Shown here: positions 44,723 to 52,967 of the stretch, piece by piece
How positions within the stretch are numbered: position 1 is the first letter of the stretch
Layout: each line of letters starts with the position of its first letter
NCBI RefSeq assembly: GCF_020099275.1
Contig: NZ_CP083646.1
Coordinates: 1,240,001-1,304,000 of the forward strand
Direction of reading: 5' to 3'
From: Corynebacterium falsenii
Lineage (GTDB): Bacteria > Actinomycetota > Actinomycetes > Mycobacteriales > Mycobacteriaceae
Length of the DNA stretch: 64,000 bases
Made by a program: the position numbers and the translations under genes
Notes under the pieces: model-generated
The model's input: only the letters and a program-made list of their open reading frames with translations
The model's database searches: none
What the model was told of the DNA's origin: nothing

Positions 44723-45513
44723 GAGTTCTCCTCGATGGTTGGTGCCTGATCACTCAGGGCTTCTGGTGCGTTGTTTGTGTCCGCCTCATCGGCAGGCACG
44801 TCGTCGTCTGGGGATTCGGTCAGCGCCGTGAGCCAGCGTCCGATGGTGGAGGGGTGGACGCCCAGCTCGCGGGCGATCTGCTTGTTCGACCACCCCGCCT
44901 CGTGTAGGTCCGCCGCCCGGGTGCGGCGATCCATCGAAAAATCCGGGGCGTGAAAGTCGCCGTTTGCAGATTGGTTACCCGTCCCGGCAGCGGTCAGTAC
45001 TGATGAGGCCCGACCCTCAAAGAGTTCCGGGCTGGCGGTCAGCGGTTCCTCGGCACTGTCGGGCCACAGACGGACCGCAGCATCGTGAGGATTCGTGTCG
45101 GCTCTGGCTTCGGGCGGTCGGGTGAGGATGACGGTCAGGTGGGTGATCGCCAGCAGCACCACGGGCGGGACCGCGGCCACGGCCCCAGCGAGAATGCCGG
45201 GCACATCGGAGTCGGCGGCGATGACGGCATGAATGGCGTTCGCCGTCACCGATACACTTGCCCCGCCGATGAGCAGAGCCCACGGGTACCAGGAGGCGCG
45301 GGTTCCGGCCAGGGCAACGACGGCGACCGTCGCGACGACGATGATTCCGTCGACGATCAGCGGCCACGCCCACGCCTGCCCCGCCCCGATCCCGGAGCGG
45401 CGCGCCAGGTCGGCCAAGGAAGTGAAGGACAACCAGAACGCGCCCATCGCGATGAACACGGTCCCTGCGACAGCTGTCATGACGGCCCAGCGGCTCCCAG
45501 CCTGGCCGTTCAC
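44719..45513 (-). CDS. DUF2637 (Spd-like) membrane protein with HTH tail
   Basis: 264 residues. About four membrane helices (residues 10-140) with the DUF2637 pattern AFWLSFTSLADLARRSGIG and AWPLIVDGIIVVATVAVVAL. The C-terminal part has a helix-turn-helix: AADLHEAGWSNKQIARELG then HPSTIGRWL. DUF2637 proteins are spread genes on actinobacterial plasmids. A membrane-tethered DNA-binding domain could dock the element at the membrane. GTG 45513 has GGAG 6 bp upstream and overlaps the primase stop. Confidence 0.82.
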   Translation of the reverse strand: MNGQAGSRWAVMTAVAGTVFIAMGAFWLSFTSLADLARRSGIGAGQAWAWPLIVDGIIVVATVAVVALAGTRASWYPWALLIGGASVSVTANAIHAVIAADSDVPGILAGAVAAVPPVVLLAITHLTVILTRPPEARADTNPHDAAVRLWPDSAEEPLTASPELFEGRASSVLTAAGTGNQSANGDFHAPDFSMDRRTRAADLHEAGWSNKQIARELGVHPSTIGRWLTALTESPDDDVPADEADTNNAPEALSDQAPTIEENS

Positions 45514-46448
45514 GACAAGCTCCGAGCAGGAGGCGGCAGTGGTGGTGAGCGGTCCAGCGAAGCCACCGGCGACGGCTGGCTGGGCGCAACTTCGGTAGCG
45601 CTGACGGGTGCGGTGGTGACAGTGCGGTAGGCCGACCGCACCGTCACGGTCACTTCGCGCACGGAGAGCCCGGCCTGGCCACTGGCGGTAGTGAGCACGT
45701 CGAGTGTTTGCCCGGGAGGGACGTGGTGTTCGGCCATGGTGCAGGCCGCCCAGAACAATCCGTGGTTGCGTTCGCCCTCCTGGAGGCGTCCGACCCATGC
45801 GGCGAGACTTTCAAGATTCACCCCGCGATCCATCGCCTGCGGCTGCGGGCGGTGTGTCCGCGGCGGAGGTGGATCGAGGAACCGGCGCAGCCGCCCAGCG
45901 TCCAGGGGCTGAGGCTGGTCGCGGGTCACCTGCTCCAGCCGGTAGGAGCACCGCTGGCCGCCGATGATTCGGCTGGACGGCGGGACGATGATGTATCCGC
46001 CGTCCCCGCGGAAGTCGATCCCCGCACGTGCGGCTTGCCACGATCGTTGCTCGGTGCCCGGGTCGGCTGGGTAGTAGGCGTGGAGCCCGTCAGTGGGGGT
46101 CTGGATGAGGGCTTCCCATCCCGCCAGGAGTCCTCCGCGATCGGCGCGGTCCAGGGCGACGTACCCGTTGGCTTGCCCGTGGACATCAACGTCGACGACA
46201 ACGAGGCCCGAGGCGGCGCCGGTCGGCATCCCAATATTCGCCCCAGGGGTCGCGGACCACCACTGCCGGATCTGGACGAGGTCTGTGGTGGCGTCGTGGA
46301 AGCCGTGCCGGGTCATCGGCTGCTTCCCACCCACCGCGACCGGAAACACGGGAACTCCAACAGATCCCAGCGCCATCGCTGCTTCGCCCGTCGAGGCTCC
46401 GGGCGGCATGCGCATCAGCGTCTGAGTGAAGGCGGAAAGGTCAGGCAT
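45510..46448 (-). CDS. Primase-polymerase (bifunctional DNA primase/polymerase N-terminal domain)
   Basis: 312 residues. The prim-pol domain fills the first 190: PVFPVAVGGKQP, WWSATPGANIGMPTG, the metal-binding LVVVDVDVHG, and GIDFRGDGGYIIVPPS. No helicase domain follows, only about 120 residues with VGRLQEGERNHGLFWAACTMA, the small helical tail common in this family. It can prime and copy the element during excision or after entry as single strand. TAATG links it to the ArdC gene. Confidence 0.87.
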   Translation of the reverse strand: MPDLSAFTQTLMRMPPGASTGEAAMALGSVGVPVFPVAVGGKQPMTRHGFHDATTDLVQIRQWWSATPGANIGMPTGAASGLVVVDVDVHGQANGYVALDRADRGGLLAGWEALIQTPTDGLHAYYPADPGTEQRSWQAARAGIDFRGDGGYIIVPPSSRIIGGQRCSYRLEQVTRDQPQPLDAGRLRRFLDPPPPRTHRPQPQAMDRGVNLESLAAWVGRLQEGERNHGLFWAACTMAEHHVPPGQTLDVLTTASGQAGLSVREVTVTVRSAYRTVTTAPVSATEVAPSQPSPVASLDRSPPLPPPARSLS

Positions 46449-47527
46449 TACAGGCCCCTGGCCTCGGCAAGTACAGGATCTCGCCGCGCTGGTGCTGCTC
46501 GGTCAGCCGCCACAGTCTGCCTCGTCGCATTACGCGCTGGGGTGTCGCGTTCCAGCCCGGGAGGAGTGCCGTTGCTGGTCTGTGCGGTGTCGAGCTGGTC
46601 GAGAATCTTCAGCGCGACCGTGCGGACGCGTTCTCCCGTGGCCTTGACGACCTCAGCGGGCTCGCGTCCCTCGACCTGTCCTGCCCAGCCGGAGACGTAC
46701 GGGATCGTGTAGCCGGAGGTGTCCATGCCATGGGCTGCTCCCACCATGAGGGCGACGGATTCGGCTTCGACCTCGCTGATCCCACGATGCTGGCGCGCCT
46801 CCGGATTGTCGGGTCCGTGCATGAGGACGTGCCCCAACTCGTGGGCCAGTGTCTTCACGCGCGCAGCGGCATCCATGTCGCTGCGCACGGTGACGGTGTG
46901 GGCGGCGTAGTCGGTGACCCCATTCGCCCCATAAATCTCCGACGCCGCGGTGACATCGACGAGGTCGAAACCTTCGGCCTTCACCTGAGCGGCTAGCCCC
47001 TCCCACAAACCTTGGGGTGCTTCGCCTTCCAGCAACTTGGGCCGCGGTGGCTCAGGAATGTCGTCGCCCGCTGTCTGAGAGGCGTCCCACACGTAGGCCG
47101 GGCGCACTCCGACCATCTTCGAACGCACCGCCTCACCGGGCCGCGGCTTCTCAAACTTCCCCAGTCGCCGCCACGACTCGGCATCTTGTGGGGTGGGAGA
47201 GGCGAAGCGGCCGGTGACCGGCGCGATGATCTGATAGCCCGGCTGGCCCTTCTGGACTTGGCGCCCCAGGCCCTGCCACTGCTTGTAACCCGCCACGTAC
47301 GACGGCGTCGGCTCAGGGACCAGGCCGCGCTCGAACGCGGCGGCATGCTGGGCCCAGATCAGCAGCGTGTTGTTGAAACTGCGCGAGCGGAAGTTCGCGG
47401 CGAACGCCAACGCTCGCTTCCAGTCCTCCCCAGAAACGAGCTGGTCCACGGCCGCGGTGAGTTTGTCGTGCAGCTCATCCAGGCGCGCCTCACGGGCCGC
47501 TTGCTGTTCCTCTCGTCGTGTCGCCAT
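46448..47527 (-). CDS. ArdC-like anti-restriction protein
   Basis: 359 residues. The N-terminal ArdC ssDNA-binding domain (about 15-130) reads FAANFRSRSFNNTLLIWAQH and YKQWQGLGRQVQKGQPGY; the C-terminal part is a zinc metallopeptidase-like domain with HELGHVLMHG and the third ligand in SEVEAESVAL. ArdC proteins shield incoming single-stranded DNA from restriction. First gene of the leftward operon. ATG 47527 (MATRREE) is chosen; the longer frame has no ribosome binding site. Confidence 0.88.
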   Translation of the reverse strand: MATRREEQQAAREARLDELHDKLTAAVDQLVSGEDWKRALAFAANFRSRSFNNTLLIWAQHAAAFERGLVPEPTPSYVAGYKQWQGLGRQVQKGQPGYQIIAPVTGRFASPTPQDAESWRRLGKFEKPRPGEAVRSKMVGVRPAYVWDASQTAGDDIPEPPRPKLLEGEAPQGLWEGLAAQVKAEGFDLVDVTAASEIYGANGVTDYAAHTVTVRSDMDAAARVKTLAHELGHVLMHGPDNPEARQHRGISEVEAESVALMVGAAHGMDTSGYTIPYVSGWAGQVEGREPAEVVKATGERVRTVALKILDQLDTAQTSNGTPPGLERDTPARNATRQTVAADRAAPARRDPVLAEARGL

Positions 47528-47723
47528 CTCGCTCTCCTCTTGGCCCACTGCCGGTGCCCCGAAGTGGGGCTGTGGCAATGAGGTGCGCCGAGGAGTCCAA
47601 CGAGAAAGTGACGGTCAAGAAGAGATAGGGGTGGTGCAGCGCTTGGGGTGGCTGGCGGGGTTGGCCGTCAGGGACCCGGCGTGACACCTGACGCACTACC
47701 AGACAAGCAAGCCCGCGGGAGGA

Positions 47724-48692
47724 TTACGAGCCCTCAGCGGCGGTTTCGGCCGTATCCGGTCCAGGTGTGGCCAGATCCGGACCAAGAGCCCGCCTCCGAT
47801 ACTCATCCGGGCCGATGCCCAGCAGGCGCGCGAACCTCTCCCGTGCGTTCGAGCGGCCCTTCCAGCCGACCATACGCCCCACTGCCGCCACGGAGCTGCC
47901 AGGTTCCTCGCGGATCAGGCGAGCCATCTCCTTGGCCCGCAACATCGACACGTAGGACATCGGCGGCAGGCCGTAGGACTCGCGGAAGGCGCGGCCGAGC
48001 TGACGCGGGGACAGGTGGGCGATCTCCGCCAGGTCACCCAGCGTCCACTTATGCGAGAGCTTCGCTTGGACGGCGTGGCCGACGGAGACGATCTCAGGGC
48101 GCAGCGGCGGGAACCGGCCGCCCTCGCCGTCCCCGGTCAATGACCGCACCGGGCCAGAAGGGATGTCTTGGTACGGCATGAGTGGCACCAGCAGGCTCAG
48201 TAGGGTGATGAACGTGGCCTCCACCTCGTAGAAGCCACCGCCCTCGGCCTGGACGCGTTCGACCTGATCCAGCAGATCACCCATCTGGGCCGCAGTGTCG
48301 CGGTCGAGGCGGGTGGCCCACATGTTGTGGCGGAAGGACTTCGCCGCGATCGTCTCCGCCTCGCGGCGGTCCAGCAGCAGACCGTTGAGTCGCCAGGTCA
48401 GCTGATCCAATAGGTAGTCCAAGGTCACGTAGGCGGTCGTGACCTTCACGCTGGGCTCGGGGATACCGCCGCACAGCGTGCCCGCGCACACGATCACCAG
48501 TGTTCCCGGGTGGGCCTGCACTTTGCCGTGTGCGGAGTGCACCAAGGAGGTGCCCTCGCGGAACAACATGAACTTCAAGCACATGTAGGCCACAGGCTCG
48601 ACGACCTGGTCAAACACCTTTGTCTCAACATGGATCGGCCCAGGCGCCCGCTCACGGACAGCCTCCCCGCCGTCAGGGAAGATTCGCTCCAT
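47724..48692 (-). CDS. AraC-family transcriptional regulator
   Basis: 322 residues. The N-terminal 200 residues form a sensing domain of cupin-like or AraC-binding-like type; the two HTH motifs are in WTLGDLAEIAHLSPRQLGRAFRESYG and VAAVGRMVGWKGRSNARERFARLLG (each given here only as landmarks). It diverges from the HTH protein and the restriction cluster, with 134 bp between, and lies at the head of the ICE transfer operon, so it could control either side. Inducer unknown. Confidence 0.85.
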   Translation of the reverse strand: MERIFPDGGEAVRERAPGPIHVETKVFDQVVEPVAYMCLKFMLFREGTSLVHSAHGKVQAHPGTLVIVCAGTLCGGIPEPSVKVTTAYVTLDYLLDQLTWRLNGLLLDRREAETIAAKSFRHNMWATRLDRDTAAQMGDLLDQVERVQAEGGGFYEVEATFITLLSLLVPLMPYQDIPSGPVRSLTGDGEGGRFPPLRPEIVSVGHAVQAKLSHKWTLGDLAEIAHLSPRQLGRAFRESYGLPPMSYVSMLRAKEMARLIREEPGSSVAAVGRMVGWKGRSNARERFARLLGIGPDEYRRRALGPDLATPGPDTAETAAEGS

Positions 48693-48715
48693 ACCTCATT
48701 TTCGCTCACCCGCCT

Positions 48716-48776
48716 GTGCGGTGCACCCCACTTGGGTGGGACATCTCCGCACAAACGGGGTCCGATTCGGTAGAAT
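48716..48776. promoter_or_regulatory. Divergent control region of araC-type gene and defence cluster
   Basis: GTGCGG (48716-48721) and CCGCAC (48747-48752) form an inverted repeat around an inner CCCAC-TTGG-GTGGG palindrome; TAGAAT (48771-48776) is a good -10 for the rightward transcript. The repeats are the likely target of the AraC protein or of the small HTH protein. Confidence 0.5.
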
Positions 48777-48826
48777 CAGCACGGCGTCCCAGCCCGTGGG
48801 GCCCGCACCGTCGAGGGAGGACCAAC

Positions 48827-49027
48827 GTGACCGAGCCGTGGCTGTCAGCAGACGACATCGCCGCCCACCTCGGCGTCACCAAGGACACCATCTACACGTG
48901 GATCGCTGACAAGGGCATGCCCGCCCACAAGATCGGCCGCCTCTGGAAGTTCCAAGCCAGTGAGGTCGACGACTGGGTCCGCAACTACGGCGCCGCAGAC
49001 TCGGACTCCGCCAAGGCAGGTGACTGA
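48827..49027 (+). CDS. Excisionase-family (MerR-like) HTH protein
   Basis: 66 residues, nearly all one winged HTH: PWLSADDIAAHLGVTKDTIYTW then KIGRLWKFQASEVDDWVR, the HTH_17/excisionase pattern. The GTG at 48827 is set by AGGGAGG 6 bp before it. It opens the rightward defence operon, 5 bp before the helicase gene, so it is more likely the regulator of that operon than a true excisionase. Confidence 0.82.
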   Translation: MTEPWLSADDIAAHLGVTKDTIYTWIADKGMPAHKIGRLWKFQASEVDDWVRNYGAADSDSAKAGD

Positions 49028-49032
49028 CTCAC

Positions 49033-52000
49033 GTGCGCATCATCAACAACGTCACCGACCTCCTTGGCGATGACCTCAAGACCGTTCTGGCCCGAGGGTC
49101 CAAGGTCAGGATCGCGGCCTCCACGTTCTCCATCTTCGCCTTCGAAGCGCTGAAGAAGGAGCTGGAACGCGTCGACGAACTGGAGTTCATCTTCACCTCC
49201 CCGTCGTTCGTAGCTGCGGATGTGACCGACAAGGTCCGCAAGGAACGTCGCCAGTTCTTCATCCCTGCCGGGCACGCCGAGTCAGCAATCGCCGGGACCG
49301 AGTTCGAGATCCGGCTGCGCAACAAGCTCACCCAAAAAGCAATCGCACGGGAGTGCGCGGACTGGGTGCGCAACAAGGTCACCTTCCGATCCAACGCAAC
49401 AGGCAGCCCCATGCAGCCGTTGGCAGCGGTTGACGACCGCGCCGCCTACTTCCCGATCCAAGGGTTCACCACCACTGACCTGGGCTATGAAAAGGGCCCG
49501 GCAGTCTCCAACGTCGTCACCAAGTTCGAGGGCGCGGCTGAAACCCAATCGTTCCTTGCCTTGTTCGACCAGATCTGGAACAACCCCGACCAGCTCGACG
49601 ACGTCACACAGGCGGTCTGCGACCACATCGCCACGGTGTACGCGGAGAACTCCCCAGAGCGCATCTACTTCCTCATCCTCTACAACCTGTTCGCCGACTT
49701 CCTCGACGACATCAACGACGACGTCCTCCCCAACGACCGCACCGGCTACCAGGAAACCAAGGTCTGGAAGAGCCTGTACAACTTCCAGCATGACGCCGCC
49801 ACCGGCATCATCAACAAGCTGGAAACCTACAACGGCTGCATCCTCGCCGACTCCGTCGGTCTGGGCAAGACCTTCACCGCGCTGGCCGTCATCAAGTACT
49901 ACGAGCTACGCAACAAGTCCGTACTGGTGCTGTGCCCCAAGAAGCTGGCGGAGAACTGGACGAACTACAACTCCAACTACACCACCAACCTCTTCCGCGA
50001 GGATCGCTTCGCCTACGACGTCCTCGCCCACACCGACCTGTCGCGCACGAAGGGTGAATCCCTTGGCCTGGACCTGGCCCGCATCAACTGGGGAAACTAC
50101 GACCTGGTGGTGATCGACGAGTCCCACAACTTCCGCAACGCCGACTACGCGGAAGAGAAGGAATCGCGCTACCAGCGCCTCATGCGCCAGGTCATCAAAG
50201 AAGGCGTGAAGACCAAGGTCCTCATGCTGTCGGCCACCCCGGTGAACAACCGGTTCAACGACCTGAAAAACCAGCTCCAGCTCGCCTACGAAGGAGAGTC
50301 GGAAAACCTCGCCAAGCACCTGAACATCTCCACCAGCGTGGAGAAGGTCTTCTCCGACGCCCAGCGGGTCTTCAACGAATGGTCCAAACTCGACGCCGAG
50401 CAACGCACCACGGACCAGATCTTGAAGATGCTGGACTTCGACTTCTTCGAACTGCTCGACTCGGTGACCATCGCCCGTTCACGCAAACACATCCAAGCCT
50501 TCTACGACACCACCGAGATTGGCGCCTTCCCCAAACGCCTCACGCCCATCTCCGTGCGTGAACCTCTCACGGACCTTCCAGATGTGCCGGGCTTCAACGA
50601 CATCTTCGAACAGCTCCAGGCCCTCACCTTGGCGGTCTACACCCCGCTGACCTACGTTTTCCCGTCCCGTCGAAGCAAGTACGAGGACCTCTACGACGTC
50701 ACCGCAGGCAGCGCCCACTCGAATCTGGGGCAGGCAGGCCGCGAACAGGGCCTCAAGCAGCTCATGACCGTCAACCTCCTCAAACGCCTGGAAAGCTCAG
50801 TGGAAGCCTTCCGCCTCACGCTGGGCAACGTGCAGGACTCGGTCACACACACGCTGTCCCGGATCAGCAACCACGCTGGGAATCTTGCCGACCTGGTGCC
50901 GGACATGGCAGGCCAGGACTTCGACATCGACGACGAGGACGACGCCAACATCGAGGCCCTCGCCTTCGGGGACAAGATCCGCATCGACCTGGACGACCTG
51001 GACATCGAGTCCTGGCAACGCGACCTGTGGAACGACCGAGAGACCCTGCGCGAACTCCTCGACGAGATGAACAAGGTCACCCCAGACCACGACCTCAAGC
51101 TCCGCAAGCTCAAGGACATCATCCGCTCCAAAGAGCAGCATCCGATCAACCCTGGCAACCGCAAGGTCCTGGTCTTCTCCGCCTTCGCAGACACCACCGA
51201 CTACCTCTACAAGAACCTTGCGCCAGCCCTCGCTACAGCTGGACTGGAGACGGCGGTCATCACCGGTGGCAACCGCTCCCACACCACGCTAGGAAAGGGC
51301 TACGACTTCCAGCAGATCATGTCCCTGTTCTCCCCACGCTCCAAGCAGCGCGACGTGACCATGCCCGGAGAAACCCGCGAGCTGGACGTGTTGATCGGCA
51401 CTGACGTCATCAGCGAGGGTCAGAACCTCCAGGACTGCGACTACCTGATCAACTACGACATCCACTGGAACCCGGTGCGCATCATCCAACGGTTCGGCCG
51501 TATCGACCGTATCGGGTCCACCAACGATTTCATTCAGCTGGTGAACTTCTGGCCCGACATTTCCCTGGACGAGTACATCAACCTCAAGGAACGCGTCGAG
51601 AACCGGATGGTCATCGCCGACATCGCGGGCACCGCCGACGACAACGTCCTCACCCAGGAAGACCCGGACGCAGCCTTCCGCAAGGAACAGCTCCGCAAAC
51701 TCCAAGACGAAGTCATCGAGCTCGAAGACGTACGCACAGGTGTCTCCATCACCGACCTCGGTCTCAACGACTTCCGCATGGACCTGCTCGGCTACATCAA
51801 GCAGTACGGCGACCTGGCCACCGTTCCCAAGGGCCTGCACGCCGTCGTCCCCGCCGACCCTGCCAAGGGGCTGGTGCCCGGGGTGATCTTCGCGTTGCGC
51901 AACGTCAACGCGGACGAGCACATGAACCGTGGAAACCGTCTCCACCCGCACTACCTCGTCTACCTCGACGAGGACGGCCACGTGGTCGCCGACCATACAG

Positions 52001-52305
52001 AGGCCAAGCACCTGCTCGACCTCCTGCGCACCGGATGCCGCCCCTACGACCAGCCCGTCCCCAGCGCGGTCCACACGTTCAACCAAGCAACGCGCGACGG
52101 CGCCGACATGAGCGCATACTCGCAGCTGTTGACGGACGCGATCCACTCGATGATCGACGTCACCGAGGAACGCGACATCGACAGCCTGTTCACCCCAGGC
52201 CCCACCACCGCCCTCACCCAGACCATCGCCGGACTCGACGACTTCGAACTCACCGCGTTCATCGCGTTCGTCAACTCCACGGAGGAGGTGGACGCTGGTG
52301 ACTGA
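49033..52305 (+). CDS. SF2 helicase with degenerate phospholipase-D-like N-terminus
   Basis: 1090 residues. Residues 1-150 have the fold signature of PLD-type domains in defence helicases (VRIAASTFSIFAFEALKKEL ... EFEIRLRNKLTQKAIAREC), but no HxK(x)4D is seen, so nuclease activity is doubtful. The helicase core has ADSVGLGKT (about 272), DESH in VVIDESHNFRN (about 360), LSATPVNN, and QRFGRIDRIG. An acidic stretch (FDIDDEDDAN) sits between the two RecA lobes. It likely remodels or translocates on DNA for the Mod/Res pair. It overlaps the DUF4391 gene by 8 bp. Confidence 0.87.
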   Translation: MRIINNVTDLLGDDLKTVLARGSKVRIAASTFSIFAFEALKKELERVDELEFIFTSPSFVAADVTDKVRKERRQFFIPAGHAESAIAGTEFEIRLRNKLTQKAIARECADWVRNKVTFRSNATGSPMQPLAAVDDRAAYFPIQGFTTTDLGYEKGPAVSNVVTKFEGAAETQSFLALFDQIWNNPDQLDDVTQAVCDHIATVYAENSPERIYFLILYNLFADFLDDINDDVLPNDRTGYQETKVWKSLYNFQHDAATGIINKLETYNGCILADSVGLGKTFTALAVIKYYELRNKSVLVLCPKKLAENWTNYNSNYTTNLFREDRFAYDVLAHTDLSRTKGESLGLDLARINWGNYDLVVIDESHNFRNADYAEEKESRYQRLMRQVIKEGVKTKVLMLSATPVNNRFNDLKNQLQLAYEGESENLAKHLNISTSVEKVFSDAQRVFNEWSKLDAEQRTTDQILKMLDFDFFELLDSVTIARSRKHIQAFYDTTEIGAFPKRLTPISVREPLTDLPDVPGFNDIFEQLQALTLAVYTPLTYVFPSRRSKYEDLYDVTAGSAHSNLGQAGREQGLKQLMTVNLLKRLESSVEAFRLTLGNVQDSVTHTLSRISNHAGNLADLVPDMAGQDFDIDDEDDANIEALAFGDKIRIDLDDLDIESWQRDLWNDRETLRELLDEMNKVTPDHDLKLRKLKDIIRSKEQHPINPGNRKVLVFSAFADTTDYLYKNLAPALATAGLETAVITGGNRSHTTLGKGYDFQQIMSLFSPRSKQRDVTMPGETRELDVLIGTDVISEGQNLQDCDYLINYDIHWNPVRIIQRFGRIDRIGSTNDFIQLVNFWPDISLDEYINLKERVENRMVIADIAGTADDNVLTQEDPDAAFRKEQLRKLQDEVIELEDVRTGVSITDLGLNDFRMDLLGYIKQYGDLATVPKGLHAVVPADPAKGLVPGVIFALRNVNADEHMNRGNRLHPHYLVYLDEDGHVVADHTEAKHLLDLLRTGCRPYDQPVPSAVHTFNQATRDGADMSAYSQLLTDAIHSMIDVTEERDIDSLFTPGPTTALTQTIAGLDDFELTAFIAFVNSTEEVDAGD

Positions 52306-52963
52306 CCTGCTGTACCAATGGCCCAGCGCAGCCCGCTTCGGGCGACGGGTCCCCAAGGAGAAGTTCTACGAACACGCCAGCGTGAACACTGCTCTGCGGG
52401 AGAAATTCATCTCCGAGGTTGACCGAGTGTTCTGGGCCTACGACCTCGCGCAAGCAACGATCAACCTGGCGGGTACTGACGAGGTCCCTGATGTCGCGGT
52501 CTTCCAGGTCGACGCCAAGGAGGCGGATGTCTCCGAACCAGTGCTGAGCACCATCGACAAGTCAATCCCTCGCCCGATCATCTTCGAGGTCAACCGCGAC
52601 GTCGCCGGTGTGCGCGAGACACGCATGGTCGCATCCCACAAGCAGCTCGGTGCGGGAGCTACGAAGATCAGCCAGTACTTCAGCACCGGATGGCAGCCCG
52701 CCGACACCGAGCGTCACCCACTGCCGACCGCCATCACCTTGCCTGCCCTCTACGCGGCCTTGCTCGAACCCCTCGCCAACGTCGAGGCCCGTCCCGGCGA
52801 AGGAATGTCGGAGGTCGCTGACAGACTGAAGACCGTCAGCAAGCTCGAACGCGAAATCAAGACACTTGAGCGCAAGCTCCGCACCGAAAAGCAGTTCAAC
52901 CGGAAGGTTGAACTGCGCCGCACCCTCAAGACCAAACAAGCACAGCTGGAACAGCAAAGGTAA
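52298..52963 (+). CDS. DUF4391 protein
   Basis: 221 residues. DUF4391 pattern: N-terminal LLYQWPSAARFGRRVPKEKFYEH, EVDRVFWAYDLAQATINLAG, and the C-terminal charged coiled-coil KTVSKLEREIKTLERKLR followed by another helix. DUF4391 genes recur between a PLD-type helicase and a type III-like methyltransferase in defence islands; the biochemical role is unknown. GTG 52298 lies inside the helicase 3' end, so the two are coupled. Confidence 0.85.
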   Translation: MTDLLYQWPSAARFGRRVPKEKFYEHASVNTALREKFISEVDRVFWAYDLAQATINLAGTDEVPDVAVFQVDAKEADVSEPVLSTIDKSIPRPIIFEVNRDVAGVRETRMVASHKQLGAGATKISQYFSTGWQPADTERHPLPTAITLPALYAALLEPLANVEARPGEGMSEVADRLKTVSKLEREIKTLERKLRTEKQFNRKVELRRTLKTKQAQLEQQR

Positions 52964-52967
52964 GACC

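Noticed and set aside
47648..48181. A 177-residue rightward frame over the AraC gene
   Set aside because: Arg/Pro/Ser-rich shadow of the regulator, no domain.
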